Origin: JBOGHU01 sp050742255 | GTDB taxonomy: Bacteria > Actinomycetota > Acidimicrobiia > Acidimicrobiales > CADCSY01 | Direction: 5' to 3' | Length of the DNA: 11,760 nt | NCBI GenBank assembly: GCA_050742255.1 | Contig: JBOGHU010000030.1 | Span: 1-11,760, forward strand | In this document: positions 11,564 to 11,760 of the stretch, piece after piece | How the letters are laid out: the number at the start of each line of letters is the position of its first letter | How positions within the stretch are numbered: position 1 is the first letter of the stretch | Translations under genes and position numbers: made by a program | The notes under the pieces: generated by a model | The model's input: only the letters and a program-made list of their open reading frames with translations | Told to the model about the DNA's origin: nothing | Database searches by the model: none

Positions 11564-11760
11564 TGGCGACGGCGAGGCCGGCGGGGACCGGGGCCGGCGA
11601 GGTGGCCTGGGCCTCGCTCCTCACCCCGATCGGCCCCCTGGTGGTGGCCGCCACCGACCGGGGTCTGGTCCGGGTCGGCCTCCCCGGCCAGGAGCCCGGG
11701 GTGCCCGCCCGCCCGGCGGCCCCCCCGCCCGGCGGCCCGGCGGCGGACGGCGTCCTCGAC
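11563..11760 (+). CDS. ogt: Methylated-DNA--protein-cysteine methyltransferase, N-terminal part (3'-partial)
   Basis: From the ATG at 11563 (sharing its A with the fabZ-like stop, TGATG) the frame stays open to the window edge, giving 66 codons. Residues 17-40 contain WASLLTPIGPLVVAATDRGL followed by VRVGLPG, the pattern that opens the N-terminal ribonuclease-like domain of Ogt/Ada-type O6-alkylguanine-DNA alkyltransferases. Next comes a Pro/Gly/Ala-rich stretch, where homologs have a variable loop. The catalytic PCHR motif would lie beyond the window, so the call rests on the N-terminal signature only. These proteins repair O6-alkylguanine by irreversible transfer of the alkyl group to their own cysteine. 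The one-base overlap implies co-translation with the dehydratase, though no functional link is apparent. Confidence 0.72.
   Translation, partial: MATARPAGTGAGEVAWASLLTPIGPLVVAATDRGLVRVGLPGQEPGVPARPAAPPPGGPAADGVLD

Noticed and set aside
1..11760. CRISPR arrays, transposases, tRNA or rRNA genes
   Set aside because: No spaced direct repeats, insertion-sequence ends, transposase motifs or tRNA/rRNA signatures were seen on reading both strands.

Overview
The window is very GC-rich, with strong G/C preference at third codon positions. It reads as chromosomal DNA from an actinobacterium. The best clues are a fused FbiC (an F420 biosynthesis architecture typical of Actinomycetota) and a DprE1/DprE2/UbiA set, which makes the arabinose donor decaprenylphosphoryl-arabinose (DPA). 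None of the usual mycobacterial neighbours (aftA, the emb genes, a PAP2-type phosphatase) are present and the order differs from mycobacteria, so a deep-branching lineage such as Acidimicrobiia is my inference; no rRNA or other marker here proves it.

Layout. (1) 1-911 (+): the 3' part of a gene for a proline-rich linker followed by a TIM-barrel glycoside-hydrolase-like domain. (2) 954-3890 (-): a unit read M20 metallopeptidase -> cysteine-rich putative metal/Fe-S protein (ATGA overlap) -> HAD phosphatase, converging on gene 1. (3) 3891-4154: a 264-bp divergent intergenic region. (4) 4155-4352 (+): a 65-residue helical protein. (5) 4380-7731 (-): fbiC followed by a LOG-family gene. (6) 7785-10925 (-): ubiA -> dprE1 -> dprE2, with overlapping ends. 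(7) 10926-11021: a divergent promoter region. (8) 11022-11760 (+): a possible 38-codon leader ORF, a FabZ-type hotdog dehydratase, and the start of an O6-alkylguanine-DNA alkyltransferase cut by the window edge.

How the genes fit together. UbiA makes decaprenylphosphoryl-5-phosphoribose; after dephosphorylation (enzyme not in this window), DprE1 and DprE2 together epimerise the ribose at C2 to give DPA. FbiC makes the deazaflavin chromophore Fo of cofactor F420. The other genes look like housekeeping or repair functions without an obvious shared pathway.

The main non-routine observations are: a compact, translationally coupled DPA operon; a DprE1 with alanine at the position of the benzothiazinone-targeted cysteine of M. 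tuberculosis; and a recurrent GCTANNNT-(C/G)GG element placed 6-12 nt before the first start codon of several transcription units, suggesting leaderless or nearly leaderless mRNAs. I found no clearly new multi-gene system, mobile element, CRISPR array or RNA gene.
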